A stretch of DNA of 64,000 bases from Asanoa iriomotensis (GCF_016862515.1 NZ_BONC01000026.1:1-64000); one strand, 5' to 3'; shown: positions 45,215 through 54,625, numbered from the stretch's first letter. The notes: generated by a model not told the origin, from the sequence alone. A program made the numbers and translations.

Positions 45215-46555
45215 TCAGCCGGCCTTCGGGTCCGTGAGGGCGGTGGCCAGGTCCGTCGCCAGGAGGCCCACCTGCCAGGCGCGGGCGCCGTAGCCGCGGA
45301 GGGTGGCCGAGACCGTTTCCGGGGTGACGTCTTCCGGTGGGGTCCAGGCCAGGCGGCGGATCGAGTCCGGGGCGATCAGGTTTTCCGGCGGCAGTTTGTG
45401 TGCCGCCGCCGTGCCCGTGACCACCTCGCGGCAGCGGGACAGCCGCGCCGCGGCCACCGGGTCGCGTTCCGCCCAGCGGTGCGGCGGTGGCGGCCCGTCG
45501 ATCGGCGGGTTGGTCGGCAGGGCGTCGTCCGGCAGCCCGCGGGCCGTGTCCAGGGCGTCCAGCCACGTCCGGGCCAGGCGGCGCACCGAGCGGCCGCCGA
45601 AGCCCGGCAGCGACAGCAGCGTGCGCTCGTCCTTCGGGTCGATCTCCGCGGCCGCGATGATCGCCGAGTCCGGCAGCACCCGGCCCGGCGCCGAGTCGCG
45701 GCGCGCGGCGATGTCGTCGCGGGCGTACCAGACGGCGCGGACCCGGGCCTGGGCCCGTGCGCCGCGGATGCGGTGGATGCCGGAGGTGCGGCGCCACGGG
45801 TCCGGGCGGTTGCGCGGTGGCTGGGCGCCCCACGCGACCAGCGCCGCGAACTCCTCGGCCGCCCAGTCCTGCTTGCCCTGCGCCACCAGCTCGGCGGCCA
45901 GCGCGTCGCGCAGGTCGACCAGCAGCTCGACGTCCAGGGCCGCGTAGGTCAGCCACGACTCCGGCAGCGGGCGGCTCGACCAGTCGGCGGCCGAGTGGTG
46001 CTTCTCCAGTGCGTACCCGAGAAGCTGCTCGGTCAATGCGGCCAGGCCGACTCGGTCGAAGCCGGCCAGGCGGCCGGCCAGCTCGGTGTCGAAGAGGCGG
46101 CGCGGGCGCAGACCGAGATCGGACAGGCAGGGGAGGTCCTGGCTGGCGGCGTGCAGCACCCATTCGGCGTCGGCGATGGCGGCGTCGAGCGTACGCAGGT
46201 CGCCCAGCGGCAGCGGATCGATGAGCACCGTGCCGGCACCGCCGCGGCGGAGCTGCACGAGGTAGGCCCGCTGGCTGTAGCGGTAGCCCGAGGCGCGCTC
46301 GGCGTCGATCGCCACCGGGCCGGTGCCGGCGGCGAAGCGGGCCACGGCCTCGGCGAGGTCGTCGGGCGTTTCCACGGGGCGGGGCGTGCCCTCGCGCGGT
46401 GCGGTGAGCAGCTCCGGCGCGGGGCCCGTGAGGGGTTCTGGAGCCGCCGGGCCGTCTGGGGAGCCGGTGGAGGGGCCGTCCGCTTCGGGGGAGGTGGGCG
46501 ACTCGTCCCCCGCTCGGCGTGCGGCCCGACGGCGCAGGGGTGGTTCGTCGGTCAC
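45215..46555 (-). CDS. rnd: Ribonuclease D family 3'-5' exonuclease with HRDC domain
   Basis: This 446-residue protein has a disordered acidic N-terminus of about 90 residues. The DEDDy exonuclease domain follows: GPVAIDAERASGYRYSQRAY with the first two acidic residues, LFDTELAGRLAGFDRVGLAA, and YAALDVELLVDLRDAL with the Tyr/Asp pair. HRDC-like domains cover the C-terminal half (RALSLPGF-like LLSLPGFGGRSVRRLA). It should trim RNA 3' ends. It corresponds to Rv2681 next to the DUF3000/hemE group, although here a protease and an MFS gene intervene. Confidence 0.88.
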   Translation of the reverse strand: MTDEPPLRRRAARRAGDESPTSPEADGPSTGSPDGPAAPEPLTGPAPELLTAPREGTPRPVETPDDLAEAVARFAAGTGPVAIDAERASGYRYSQRAYLVQLRRGGAGTVLIDPLPLGDLRTLDAAIADAEWVLHAASQDLPCLSDLGLRPRRLFDTELAGRLAGFDRVGLAALTEQLLGYALEKHHSAADWSSRPLPESWLTYAALDVELLVDLRDALAAELVAQGKQDWAAEEFAALVAWGAQPPRNRPDPWRRTSGIHRIRGARAQARVRAVWYARDDIAARRDSAPGRVLPDSAIIAAAEIDPKDERTLLSLPGFGGRSVRRLARTWLDALDTARGLPDDALPTNPPIDGPPPPHRWAERDPVAAARLSRCREVVTGTAAAHKLPPENLIAPDSIRRLAWTPPEDVTPETVSATLRGYGARAWQVGLLATDLATALTDPKAG

Positions 46556-46666
46556 CTGCCAACCCTAGTAGGCGCGCCGTCACGCATCGGACAGCCGGGT
46601 CGGCGCGTCGGGAGGTGCGGTACCGTCGCGCGGGGGTCCAGTCCGGTGCGACGGGAGGGAGCGGAG

Positions 46667-47713
46667 ATGTCCGCCGGGGACGAGCGCACAACCTGGCCCG
46701 AAACTTCACCTGGGTACGGCGGTCCCACGGCGCCGGAGGGGCCCATCTACCGCCCAGCCGACCGTGCACCGTCGCCCTACGCGCCGCCGCCGTACGCCCC
46801 GGCGCCTCGCGCACCCGTCGACGCGGTGCCGCCGCCGCGCGCCGTACCCCCGCCGCCGCCGGCCTTTGATCCTGGTGTGCCGTTCGGCCCGCACGTGGCC
46901 GCGCCGCCACCGCAGGCGGACACCCGGAGAGGTGAAAAGCGCCGCTGGCCCGCCGGTCTGACCTTCGGCATCGTCCTGGTGCTCGCCGGGGTGGTGGCCT
47001 ATCAGGCGGTCCGGATCGAGCAGCTCGGCGACCGGCTCGCCGGCGCCGAGCGGGCCCAGGCCGACGACCGGTCCCGCGAGACCGCGCGGCTCGACGAGCT
47101 GGGCGACCGGGCCGGCGACCTGGAGAAGCGGCTCGGCGCGGCGTTCAACCCCGAGGCGATCTCCAGCGCGGCGCTGCCGAGCGTGCTGCGGGTGGCCGCG
47201 GGCAACGTGACCGGCACGGCGTTCGCGGTGGGCAAGCCGGCCAGCGGCGGCCGGACCAACCTGATCACCAACTTCCACGTGGTCGAGGACGTCTACGACG
47301 GCGGCGGTCGCGAGGTGTTCCTGGAGCGTGGCGGCAAGCGGTACGCGGCCCAGATCGTCTCCGTCAACCGCGGCGGGGACGTGGCGCACCTGCGTACCAC
47401 CACCAAGATCAATGGTCTGGTCACCGCGCGGGGCGCGGTCAAGTCGGGCCAGCAGATCGTGGTGGTCGGCGCACCGCTTGGCCTGAGCGACTCGGTGACC
47501 ACCGGCGTGGTGAGCGCGGTACGCGAACTGCCGGAAAGCAACGGGCCGATGATCCAGTTCGACGCGCCGATCAACCCGGGGAACTCGGGCGGTCCGGTGA
47601 TCAACTCGGCCAAGCAGGTGGTCGGCATCGCCACTGCGAAGGCGGAGAATGCGGAGGGCATCGGTCTGGCTGTGCCGATCAAGGTCGCCTGCGACGCCTT
47701 CAAGGTCTGTTGA
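46667..47713 (+). CDS. Membrane-anchored S1C (trypsin-like) serine protease
   Basis: This protein has 348 residues. A Pro/Ala/Tyr-rich cytoplasmic tail of about 95 residues leads into one membrane helix (LTFGIVLVLAGVVAYQAV). A short coiled coil follows (EQLGDRLAGAERAQADDRSR to DLEKRLGA), then a trypsin fold. The catalytic triad is visible: His in LITNFHVVEDV, Asp in NRGGDVAHLR and Ser in APINPGNSGGPVIN. No PDZ domain follows. It should act outside the membrane on envelope proteins. GGGAGGGAGCGGAG precedes the ATG. Confidence 0.85.
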   Translation: MSAGDERTTWPETSPGYGGPTAPEGPIYRPADRAPSPYAPPPYAPAPRAPVDAVPPPRAVPPPPPAFDPGVPFGPHVAAPPPQADTRRGEKRRWPAGLTFGIVLVLAGVVAYQAVRIEQLGDRLAGAERAQADDRSRETARLDELGDRAGDLEKRLGAAFNPEAISSAALPSVLRVAAGNVTGTAFAVGKPASGGRTNLITNFHVVEDVYDGGGREVFLERGGKRYAAQIVSVNRGGDVAHLRTTTKINGLVTARGAVKSGQQIVVVGAPLGLSDSVTTGVVSAVRELPESNGPMIQFDAPINPGNSGGPVINSAKQVVGIATAKAENAEGIGLAVPIKVACDAFKVC

Positions 47714-47719
47714 ACAGCG

Positions 47720-47755
47720 GTGCGGCCGCCGCGATCCCTTCCGCGGCGGCCGCAC
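47720..47755. terminator. Hairpin between the protease and MFS genes
   Basis: GTGCGGCCGCCGCG (47720-47733) pairs exactly with CGCGGCGGCCGCAC (47742-47755) around an eight-base loop. It lies seven bases after the protease stop and 15 before the convergent MFS stop. No T tract is present. Confidence 0.7.
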
Positions 47756-47770
47756 TCGCCGGGCTGGGCT

Positions 47771-48964
47771 CTAGGCCGCGACCAGGGTCCGGTCGGTGAG
47801 GTGGCGCCAGACCAGGCCCGCCAGGACCGTCATGCCCGCCGCGGCCGCCCAGAACGGCGCGGTCAGCGAGGTCACGCCGGCCAGCGCGCCGCCGATCAGC
47901 GTGCCGATCGCCGCGCCGCCGAGGTCGAGCATCGCGTACGTGCTGGCCACCCGGCCGCGCACCGCGTCCGGCACCAGGCGCTGCCGGATCGACATCGTGA
48001 CCACGCCCCAGACGGTCGTGTGCACGCCGAACAGCACCAGCACCGCCGCGGCGACCCAGGGTGCCCGGGTGGTCGCCAGCACCACGTGAGTGGCGATCTC
48101 GATGAGCAGGCCGGCCCGGAGCAGCAGGCCCGCGCCGAACCGGGCCCGCAGCCGGGCGGCGACCACCGCGCCGAGCAGGCCGCCCAGGGCCCAAACCGAG
48201 AGCAGCACGCCGTACGCCACCGGGGTCAGGCCCAAGCGGCGCTCGGCGTACAGGACGAACGCGGCGAAGGCCGCGCAGAACAGCAGGTTCATCACCGCGA
48301 GGCAGACCGCGAGCAGGCGCAGCGCGGGCCTGTGCCACAGCGCCCGCAGGCCCTCGGCGACGTCGGCACGCAGCGTCGTCGGCACCCGGGCCGTGGCCGG
48401 ACCGCCGGGCACCGGCCGCAGCAGGGCCAGCAACCCGCCCGCGACCAGGAACGTCAGCGCGTCCGCGCCGAACGGCACCGCGGCGCCGACCACGAACAGG
48501 TACGCGCCGAGCGGCTTGGCGGCGAGTTGGTTGCCGATCGTGAACGTCGCCACGAGCCGTGCGTTGGCCCGTTCCAGGTCCGCGTCGGCGACGATCGAGG
48601 GCAGGATCGCCTGGTACGCCGGATCGGCCACCGTCTCGCCGACGCCGAGCAGGAAGAACGCGGCGTAGATCAGCGGGATGGTGGCCGTCGACGACCAGAC
48701 CGCCGCGGCGAGGCCGAACATGACGGCGGCCCGGGCCAGGTTGGCGGCGACCACCACCCGCCGGCGGTCGATCCGGTCGACGTAGGCGCCGGCGACCGGC
48801 GCGAACAGCCAGGGGAGCTGTTGCACGAAGGCGGCTCCGGCGACCAGGGCCGGGTCGCCGGTGAGGGACGCGACGAGCAGGGGACCGGCGATCATCGTGA
48901 CGCCGTCGCCGATGTTGGAGATCGCGGAAGCGGACCAGAGAAAACGAAAGTCGGAGCTGAGCAC
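47771..48964 (-). CDS. MFS transporter, probable drug efflux
   Basis: This 397-residue protein with about twelve helices opens MLSSDFRFLWSASAISNIGDGV, given as SSDFRFLWSASAISNIGDG, a macrolide/TetV-like MFS start. The motif A region is AGAYVDRIDRRRVVVAANLA. Later helices include LFCAAFAAFVLYAERRLGL and DLGGAAIGTLIGGALAG. GTG 48964 has GAGGAGAA about eight bases upstream. A 12-codon leader peptide and a competing hairpin lie before it, suggesting induction by a ribosome-acting drug (inference). It has no similarity beyond fold to the MFS gene at 45. Confidence 0.85.
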   Translation of the reverse strand: MLSSDFRFLWSASAISNIGDGVTMIAGPLLVASLTGDPALVAGAAFVQQLPWLFAPVAGAYVDRIDRRRVVVAANLARAAVMFGLAAAVWSSTATIPLIYAAFFLLGVGETVADPAYQAILPSIVADADLERANARLVATFTIGNQLAAKPLGAYLFVVGAAVPFGADALTFLVAGGLLALLRPVPGGPATARVPTTLRADVAEGLRALWHRPALRLLAVCLAVMNLLFCAAFAAFVLYAERRLGLTPVAYGVLLSVWALGGLLGAVVAARLRARFGAGLLLRAGLLIEIATHVVLATTRAPWVAAAVLVLFGVHTTVWGVVTMSIRQRLVPDAVRGRVASTYAMLDLGGAAIGTLIGGALAGVTSLTAPFWAAAAGMTVLAGLVWRHLTDRTLVAA

Positions 48965-48997
48965 GGAGTTCTCCTCGGAAACCGGGCAGGGTGAATC

Positions 48998-49027
48998 CGC
49001 CCGCGTTCCGGGAGAGAAAGGGGAACG
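48998..49027 (-). promoter_or_regulatory. Attenuator-like hairpin before the MFS gene
   Basis: In the mRNA, CGTTCC (49027-49022) directly after the leader stop pairs with GGAACG (49009-49004). The stem can extend by pairing GCGGGCG (49004-48998) with CGCCCGC inside the leader codons (49041-49035). A ribosome stalled on the leader would prevent the outer pairing and could change access to the MFS ribosome binding site. Confidence 0.45.
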
Positions 49028-49066
49028 TCAGGCGGCGGGCGCGGTGCCGAGGAAGGCGTTAGTCAT
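49028..49066 (-). CDS. Leader peptide MTNAFLGTAPAA
   Basis: The 12-codon frame ATG 49066 to TGA 49028 is preceded by GGAGG six bases upstream, an almost ideal ribosome binding site. Its last codons contribute to the hairpin described at 48998-49027. Short leader peptides before efflux or Erm genes sense translation-blocking drugs. The role here is inferred from this layout only. Confidence 0.55.
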   Translation of the reverse strand: MTNAFLGTAPAA

Positions 49067-49124
49067 GATCGACCTCCGACGATCGAGTTGGGCACGACGA
49101 TAGCGGAGATCGCCGCGTGACACG

Positions 49125-50174
49125 ATGGAGCCGATGACGACGACGACCCACACCGACTCCGCTCTGGTCCGCGCCGCCCGGGGCGAGGACGCGCCGCACA
49201 CGCCCGTCTGGTTCATGCGCCAGGCCGGGCGTTCGCTGCCCGAATACCGCGAGCTGCGCGCGGGCATCGGCATGCTCGACACCATCCGCCGCCCCGACCT
49301 GGTCGCCGAGATCACGCTCCAGCCGGTCCGCCGGCACGGCGTCGACGCCGCGATCCTGTTCAGCGACATCGTGGTGCCGGTCGCGGCGGCCGGGGTCGAC
49401 GTCGACATCGTCGCCGGCACCGGGCCGGTGGTCGCGGAGCCGATCCGGGCGCCGCAGGACGTGGCCCGGCTGCGCCGGCTCGACCCGGTCGATGTGTCCT
49501 ATGTCGACGAAGCGGTCCGCCTGACCACCGCCGCGCTCGGCGACACCCCGCTGATCGGTTTCGCCGGCGCGCCGTTCACGCTGGCCAGCTACCTGGTCGA
49601 GGGCGGGCCGTCGCGGACACACGCCAAGACCAAGGCGCTCATGTACGGCGACCCGGAAACCTGGCACGCCCTCTGCGCCCGCCTGGCCGAGAACGCGCTG
49701 ACCTTCCTCCGCGTCCAGATCGACGCGGGCGTCGCCGCCGTGCAGCTCTTCGACTCCTGGGTCGGTGCGCTGTCGGAGGCCGACTACCGCCGCTTCGTCC
49801 TGCCGCACTCGGAGCGGGTGCTGACCGGGCTGGCGGACGCCGGCGTGCCGCGGATCCATTTCGGCGTCGGCACCGGCGAGCTGCTCGGCGCCATGGGCGA
49901 GGCCGGCGCCGACGTGGTCGGGGTCGACTGGCGCACCCCGCTCGACGTCGCCACCGGCCGCATCGGCGCCGGCAAGTCCGTGCAGGGCAACCTCGACCCG
50001 ACCACGCTGTTCGCGCCGTGGGAGGTCATCGAGGCCGAGGTGCGCCGCGTGCTCGACCAGGGCCGGGCCGCACCGGGTCACATCTTCAACCTCGGGCACG
50101 GCGTGATCCCCGAAACAGACCCCGCGGTGCTGACCCGGGTCACGGAACTCGTACACACGCTGTCTGTCCGATAG
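49125..50174 (+). CDS. hemE: Uroporphyrinogen decarboxylase
   Basis: This 349-residue cytoplasmic enzyme converts uroporphyrinogen III to coproporphyrinogen III in heme synthesis. It has [19 protein letters not shown] at residues 27-45, [31 protein letters not shown] and [13 protein letters not shown] with [11 protein letters not shown], all family signatures. It is divergent from the MFS leader and followed by DUF3000, hemG and hemQ in the same direction. ATG 49134 is an alternative start three codons later. Confidence 0.95.
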   Translation: MEPMTTTTHTDSALVRAARGEDAPHTPVWFMRQAGRSLPEYRELRAGIGMLDTIRRPDLVAEITLQPVRRHGVDAAILFSDIVVPVAAAGVDVDIVAGTGPVVAEPIRAPQDVARLRRLDPVDVSYVDEAVRLTTAALGDTPLIGFAGAPFTLASYLVEGGPSRTHAKTKALMYGDPETWHALCARLAENALTFLRVQIDAGVAAVQLFDSWVGALSEADYRRFVLPHSERVLTGLADAGVPRIHFGVGTGELLGAMGEAGADVVGVDWRTPLDVATGRIGAGKSVQGNLDPTTLFAPWEVIEAEVRRVLDQGRAAPGHIFNLGHGVIPETDPAVLTRVTELVHTLSVR

Positions 50175-50267
50175 GTGGCGTAATGTCCCATGATCGCGGC
50201 CGATCGTGCTAGTGCGTCCGGCGCGCCCTACCCCCACGGCGCCCCGATCCATGCATAGGCTGCGGTC

Positions 50268-50831
50268 ATGGCTCCGACTGCTGTTCCCGACGTCTTCGCG
50301 AACGCCGTCGCCAGCCTTCGCGCCGCCACACCGCGCGCCGAGATCCTCCTCGAGGAGGTCGGCGCACCGCAGCGGCTGGCGCCCTTCACGTTCGCGCTGA
50401 GCGCCTCGGTCACCAAGCCCGACGACGACGAGATGGCCACCGGCCGGCTGATCCTGCTGCACGACCCCGCCGGCCACGAGGCCTGGGAGGGCACGATGCG
50501 GCTGGTCACCTACGTGACCGCCGAGGTCGACGTCGACATGGCCGCCGACCCGCTGCTGCCGACGGTCGGCTGGACGTGGCTGACGGACGCGCTCGACGCG
50601 CACGGCGCCCGATACCGGGCGATCGGCGGCACGGTCACCCAGACCATGTCGACCCGGTTCGGCGACCTCGCCGGCCCGCCGACCGCGGCCGACATCGAGA
50701 TCCGGGCGAGCTGGACCCCGACCGACGAGGACCTGGGGGCCCACCTGCTGGCCTGGTCGACGCTGCTGGCCTCGACCGCCGGCCTGCCGCCGCCCGGCGT
50801 CACAGCACTGCCCGGCCGCCGCACCGCGTGA
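50268..50831 (+). CDS. DUF3000 family protein
   Basis: This 187-residue soluble protein starts MAPTAVPDVFANAVASLRAA and has RLAPFTFALSASVTKPDDDE, ATGRLILLHDPAGHEAWEG and VGWTWLTDALDAHGARYRAI. These are the conserved stretches of the Rv2680 family, which always lies beside hemE. The function is unknown. A TAGGCT box six bases before the ATG suggests its own leaderless promoter, in addition to readthrough from hemE. Confidence 0.85.
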   Translation: MAPTAVPDVFANAVASLRAATPRAEILLEEVGAPQRLAPFTFALSASVTKPDDDEMATGRLILLHDPAGHEAWEGTMRLVTYVTAEVDVDMAADPLLPTVGWTWLTDALDAHGARYRAIGGTVTQTMSTRFGDLAGPPTAADIEIRASWTPTDEDLGAHLLAWSTLLASTAGLPPPGVTALPGRRTA

Positions 50832-50856
50832 ATCCGCCCGCCATATGGTGGGTGCC

Positions 50857-52260
50857 ATGCGGCACGTCGCGATCATCGGTGGTGGCATAGCGGGCCTGGC
50901 CGCCGCGCTCCGGATCAACGACCAGGCGCCCGGCACCCGCGTGACCGTCTTCGAGCAGGGCCCGGTCCTCGGTGGCAAGCTCCGCACCGGTGAGCTGGCC
51001 GGGTCGCCGGTCGAGTTGGGCGCGGAGGCGTTCCTGGTGCGCGACACCGCAACCGGGGAGGACTCCCCGGCCGTCCTGCTCGCCCGCCGGGTCGGGCTCG
51101 GCGACGACCTGGTCAACCCGGCCGTGGGCGCGGCCGCGCTGGCGGTCGGCGGCAAGCTCGTGCCGATGCCGCGCGGGACGCTGACCGGTGTGCCCGGCGA
51201 TCTCGGTGCCCTGGCCGGCGTGGCCACCGTCGACGACCGCGATCTGGACGCCGGTCACCCCCTGCTGGCCGAGGGTGAGGACGTCGCCGTCGGTGCGCTG
51301 GTCCGCCGCCGGCTCGGTGACCAGGTCGTCGACCGCCTCGTCGACCCCATGCTGGGCGGCGTCTACGCCGGCCGGGCCGACCGGCTCTCGCTGGCCGCCA
51401 CGATGCCGGCGCTGGCCCGGCAGGCCCGCACCGAGGGCACGCTGACCGGGGCCGTGAAGGCCGCGCAGGCCGCGTTCCCGCGGGTGCCGGGCGGTGCCGT
51501 GTTCGCCACCGTCCGCGGCGGGGTGAGCCGGCTGGTCGACGCGACCGCCGCCGCCAGCAACGCGGAGATCCGGATCGCCGCCACGGTACGGGAGATCGCC
51601 CGCACCCCCGACGGCTGGCGGCTCACGGTCGGTGCCACCCGCGACCCGGAGCACGTGGACGTCGACGCGGTCGTGCTCGCCGTGCCGGCCCGCCCGGCCG
51701 CCCGGTTGCTCGCCGCCGTCGACGCCGCCGCGGCCACCGGCGTCGGCGCGCTCGACTACGCCAGCGTGGCGCTGATCACGCTGGCGCTGCCCCGGCCCGA
51801 GCTGCCGGAGCTGTCCGGGTTCCTCGTGCCCGCTGAGAACGGCACCGCGGTCAAGGCCGCCACGTTCTTCTCGACCAAGTGGGCGCACCAGCGCCGGTCG
51901 GACGGCGTCGCGCTGGTCCGGGCCTCGGTCGGCCGCTACGGCGACGAGCACGTGCTGCAGCGCGACGACGCCGAGCTGGCCGGCATCGTCCACAGGGAAC
52001 TGTCCAACCTGGTCGACCACAGCCTGCCGAAGCCGGTGGAGACCAGGGTCCAGCGGTGGGGTGGTGCGCTGCCGCAGTACGCGCCCGGCCACCTCGGCCG
52101 GGTCGCCGCGGCCCGGGCGGCGCTGCGCTCCGGTGCCCCGACGGTCGCCCTGGCCGGCGCCGCCTACGACGGTGTGGGCATCCCGATCTGCGTGCGCTCG
52201 GGGGAGTCCGCCGCCGACGCGGTGCTCGCCGCCCTCCGCGACCGCCCCGAAGCAGCCTGA
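50857..52260 (+). CDS. hemG: Protoporphyrinogen/coproporphyrinogen III oxidase
   Basis: This 467-residue FAD flavoprotein of the HemY type has the FAD motif MRHVAIIGGGIAGLAAALRI. ELGAEAFLVRD and VDPMLGGVYAGRADRLSLAA follow, with the C-terminal GAAYDGVGIPICVRSGESAA. In actinobacteria with hemQ the enzyme usually oxidises coproporphyrinogen III to coproporphyrin III (CgoX). It lies 25 bases after DUF3000 and 15 before hemQ, consistent with one transcript. Confidence 0.93.
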   Translation: MRHVAIIGGGIAGLAAALRINDQAPGTRVTVFEQGPVLGGKLRTGELAGSPVELGAEAFLVRDTATGEDSPAVLLARRVGLGDDLVNPAVGAAALAVGGKLVPMPRGTLTGVPGDLGALAGVATVDDRDLDAGHPLLAEGEDVAVGALVRRRLGDQVVDRLVDPMLGGVYAGRADRLSLAATMPALARQARTEGTLTGAVKAAQAAFPRVPGGAVFATVRGGVSRLVDATAAASNAEIRIAATVREIARTPDGWRLTVGATRDPEHVDVDAVVLAVPARPAARLLAAVDAAAATGVGALDYASVALITLALPRPELPELSGFLVPAENGTAVKAATFFSTKWAHQRRSDGVALVRASVGRYGDEHVLQRDDAELAGIVHRELSNLVDHSLPKPVETRVQRWGGALPQYAPGHLGRVAAARAALRSGAPTVALAGAAYDGVGIPICVRSGESAADAVLAALRDRPEAA

Positions 52261-52275
52261 GAGAGGATGGTTCGC

Positions 52276-52977
52276 ATGACCGACCAGACCAACGCCGCCC
52301 GGATCCGGGAGCTCAACGACACCATCCGCTACACCATGTGGTCGGTGTTCCGGGCCGCCGAGCCGCTGCCGGCGTCCCGCGGCGAGCTGGCCGCCGAGGT
52401 CGACACGCTCTTCGCCGACCTGGCGAGCAAGGACGTCACGGTCCGCGGCACGTACGACGTGTCGGGCCTGCGCGCCGACGCCGACCTGCTGGTCTGGTGG
52501 CACGCCGGGTCGAGCGACGCGCTCCAGGAGGCGTACGCCCAGTTCCGCCGCACCGGCCTCGGCCGCCACCTGGCCCCGGTCTGGTCGCAGATGGCGCTGC
52601 ACCGGCCGGCGGAGTTCAACAAGAGCCACCTACCGGCGTTCCTGGCCGGCGAGGAGGCCCGGGCGTACGTCTGCGTCTATCCGTTCGTCCGCTCCTACGA
52701 GTGGTACCTGCTGCCCGACGAGGAGCGTCGCGACATGCTCGCGGAGCACGGCCGGCAGGCGCGCGGGTTCCCGGACGTGCGGGCCAACACGGTCGCCTCG
52801 TTCGCGCTCGGCGACTACGAGTGGATCCTCGCCTTCGAGGCCGACGAGCTGCACCGGATCGTCGACCTGATGCGCGAGCTGCGCGCCTCCCGGGCCCGCC
52901 GGCACGTGCGCGAAGAGGTTCCGTTCTACACGGGGCGGCGGCGCAGCGTGGCCGAGCTCGTGGAGGCCCTCCCTTAG
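52276..52977 (+). CDS. hemQ: Coproheme decarboxylase (HemQ/ChdC)
   Basis: This 233-residue chlorite-dismutase-fold enzyme uses peroxide to decarboxylate coproheme to heme b, the last step of the coproporphyrin pathway. The catalytic Tyr lies in [19 protein letters not shown] and the heme-ligand His in [20 protein letters not shown]. Together with hemE and hemG it shows that the organism uses the coproporphyrin branch. AGAGGA precedes ATG 52276. Its stop overlaps that of the convergent globin gene. Confidence 0.93.
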   Translation: MTDQTNAARIRELNDTIRYTMWSVFRAAEPLPASRGELAAEVDTLFADLASKDVTVRGTYDVSGLRADADLLVWWHAGSSDALQEAYAQFRRTGLGRHLAPVWSQMALHRPAEFNKSHLPAFLAGEEARAYVCVYPFVRSYEWYLLPDEERRDMLAEHGRQARGFPDVRANTVASFALGDYEWILAFEADELHRIVDLMRELRASRARRHVREEVPFYTGRRRSVAELVEALP

Positions 52978-53435
52978 GGCTGATAGGGCGGGGCGACGCC
53001 CCAGCCCCAGTGCGGCACCGGTGCGTGCTCGACCGGCGTCGCGCCCGGCTGTGAGTTGGACATCGCGATCCGGGTGCCCCACTCCAGATAGCCGACCAGC
53101 GCCGCCCGGAACTCCGGGTCCGCCGGCAGCGCCGCGTCGTCGGCGGCGACGCTCATCAGCGAGGCGAACCGGAACCGGTGCTCGGGCGTGATGCCCAGGT
53201 TCCGGTGGTGGGCCAGCATGTTCTCGTAGCCGCCGAGCTGGTCGGTGTAGTCGGCCGGCCCGCCGAACACCTCGCACCACCACGTGGTCACGTGGTCGCG
53301 GTGCGCCGCGCTCACGCCGCCCGGGAAGAACGGGCTGAGCAGCTCGTCCCGCTCGACCCGGTCGTAGAACGCGTTGATCATCCGCTCGATCGCGGGCCGG
53401 CCACCGGCCCACTCGTACAGCGTCGGGGTGGTCAT
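52974..53435 (-). CDS. Truncated hemoglobin (group II-like globin)
   Basis: This 153-residue heme protein has [38 protein letters not shown] and [38 protein letters not shown] contains the proximal His. Such globins handle oxygen, nitric oxide or peroxide. The C-terminus has an extra Pro/Trp-rich tail ([12 protein letters not shown]). It faces hemQ, and the two stop codons overlap (TTAG), so both genes end within four bases of each other with no terminator. Confidence 0.85.
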   Translation of the reverse strand: MTTPTLYEWAGGRPAIERMINAFYDRVERDELLSPFFPGGVSAAHRDHVTTWWCEVFGGPADYTDQLGGYENMLAHHRNLGITPEHRFRFASLMSVAADDAALPADPEFRAALVGYLEWGTRIAMSNSQPGATPVEHAPVPHWGWGVAPPYQP

Positions 53436-53445
53436 GCCCCTAAAG

Positions 53446-53883
53446 CTATGCGGCGCGGGCCATCGGGACGTGCGGGATGCCGTCCTCGACGAAGCCTTCG
53501 CCGCTGACGGCGTAGCCGTAGCGGGCGTAGAAGGCCGCCAGGTGTTCCTGGGCGTCCAGCACCGACGGGCGGGCGCCGACGATCTCCAGGGCCGCGTCCA
53601 TGAGCCGGCCGGCCATGCCGGAGCCCCGGGCCTCCTTGGCGACCACGACGCGGCCGATCCGCATCGAGCCGTCCGGCTCGCCGAGGACCCGCAGGTAGGC
53701 GACCGGCCGGTCGTCGCGGGCGACCCAGACGTGCCGGGTCGCCGGCTCGACGTCGCGACCGTCGATGTCGGGGTACGGCGACTCCTGCTCGACGACGAAC
53801 ACCGTGCAGCGCAGCTCCAGCAGCCGGTACAGGGTGATGGTGTCGAGGTCGGCGAAGGACGCCACCCGGAGCTCGTCTCGCAT
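53446..53883 (-). CDS. GNAT family N-acetyltransferase, ElaA-like
   Basis: This 145-residue protein starts MRDELRVASFADLDTITLYR, then LLELRCTVFVVEQESPYPDI, a typical ElaA start. RIGRVVVAKEARGSGMAGRL holds the acetyl-CoA pyrophosphate-binding loop (R-G-S-G-M-A). It probably acetylates a small molecule or protein N-terminus. It lies 10 bases upstream of the globin gene in the same direction, so they may be cotranscribed. Confidence 0.85.
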   Translation of the reverse strand: MRDELRVASFADLDTITLYRLLELRCTVFVVEQESPYPDIDGRDVEPATRHVWVARDDRPVAYLRVLGEPDGSMRIGRVVVAKEARGSGMAGRLMDAALEIVGARPSVLDAQEHLAAFYARYGYAVSGEGFVEDGIPHVPMARAA

Positions 53884-53904
53884 GAGCCCCGAGCATACGG
53901 ACGG

Positions 53905-54165
53905 TCAGCCCGGGTGGGCGCCCACGGTGTCGGTGATCCCGGCACCCGCGGCGCCCGCGGACGCCCGGGCGCAGTGCGCACAGCAGAAGAACCGGCCGCC
54001 CACCTCGACGCCGTGCCCGACGATCTTCGTGCCGCAGTGCTCGCAGATCGGCGCGAGGCGCTGGATCGCGCATTCGAACGAGTCGAAGACGTGCCGGTCG
54101 CCGCTGACCGTGGCCACCTCGAACGCCAGCCAGTAGTCGTTGCCGCAGGTCTCACACACCGCCAT
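53905..54165 (-). CDS. Small zinc-binding protein
   Basis: This 86-residue protein holds MAVCETCGNDYWLAFEVATV, HVFDSFECAIQRLAPICEHC and RFFCCAHCARASA. The Cys pairs CxxC, a lone Cys, CxxC and CCxxC could bind two metal ions. No named family is recognised, but the pattern is typical of small actinobacterial zinc-ribbon proteins. An upstream frame to 54528 lacks coding character. It is 21 bases upstream of the ElaA-like gene and probably in one operon with it and the globin. Confidence 0.7.
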   Translation of the reverse strand: MAVCETCGNDYWLAFEVATVSGDRHVFDSFECAIQRLAPICEHCGTKIVGHGVEVGGRFFCCAHCARASAGAAGAGITDTVGAHPG

Positions 54166-54340
54166 GGTGCCCGCCCCCAATCGGTTACCCGCAGCGTTAC
54201 CCGGAACTATGCCGCCCTGCAACCGGAACGCCCGATTTGCCCGTTGGAAACGTGGCGTAACGCCCGGTGTGTCGACCCCTCCAGTCACGCGTCCGGCAGG
54301 GAAGCTCCAAGAGGTTGTGTCCTTACCGGGAGGAGCCGAC

Positions 54341-54625
54341 ATGATCAAGAGAACCAAGCTTTTCGGCAGCAAGACCCGCGTGACGTTCTGCCTGCCCAAG
54401 GACAGCCCGGTCGGCCAGGTCAGCGTCGTGGGCTGCTTCAACGACTGGGAGCCCGGGCGGCACGAGCTGCAGCCGAGGCGGGACGGCACCCGCACGGTGA
54501 CGCTCACGCTCGCACCGGGTGAGTACACCTTCCGCTACCTCGCCACCGGTGGCGTCTGGCTCGACGACGAGCAGGCGGACCGGATCGACGGCCAGGGTGG
54601 CCGGATCGTCCTCGCCCAGCGTTAA
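54341..54625 (+). CDS. Isoamylase early-set (CBM48-like) domain protein
   Basis: This 94-residue single-domain protein starts MIKRTKLFGSKTRVTFCLPK. SVVGCFNDWEPGRHELQPRR, VTLTLAPGEYTFRYLATGGV and LDDEQADRIDG, the E-set/CBM48 glycogen-binding fold, follow. Stand-alone domains of this kind are common in actinobacteria, and their partner is unknown. GGGAGGAG precedes the ATG by seven bases, a strong site. The 175 bases upstream have no other feature I can support. Confidence 0.8.
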   Translation: MIKRTKLFGSKTRVTFCLPKDSPVGQVSVVGCFNDWEPGRHELQPRRDGTRTVTLTLAPGEYTFRYLATGGVWLDDEQADRIDGQGGRIVLAQR

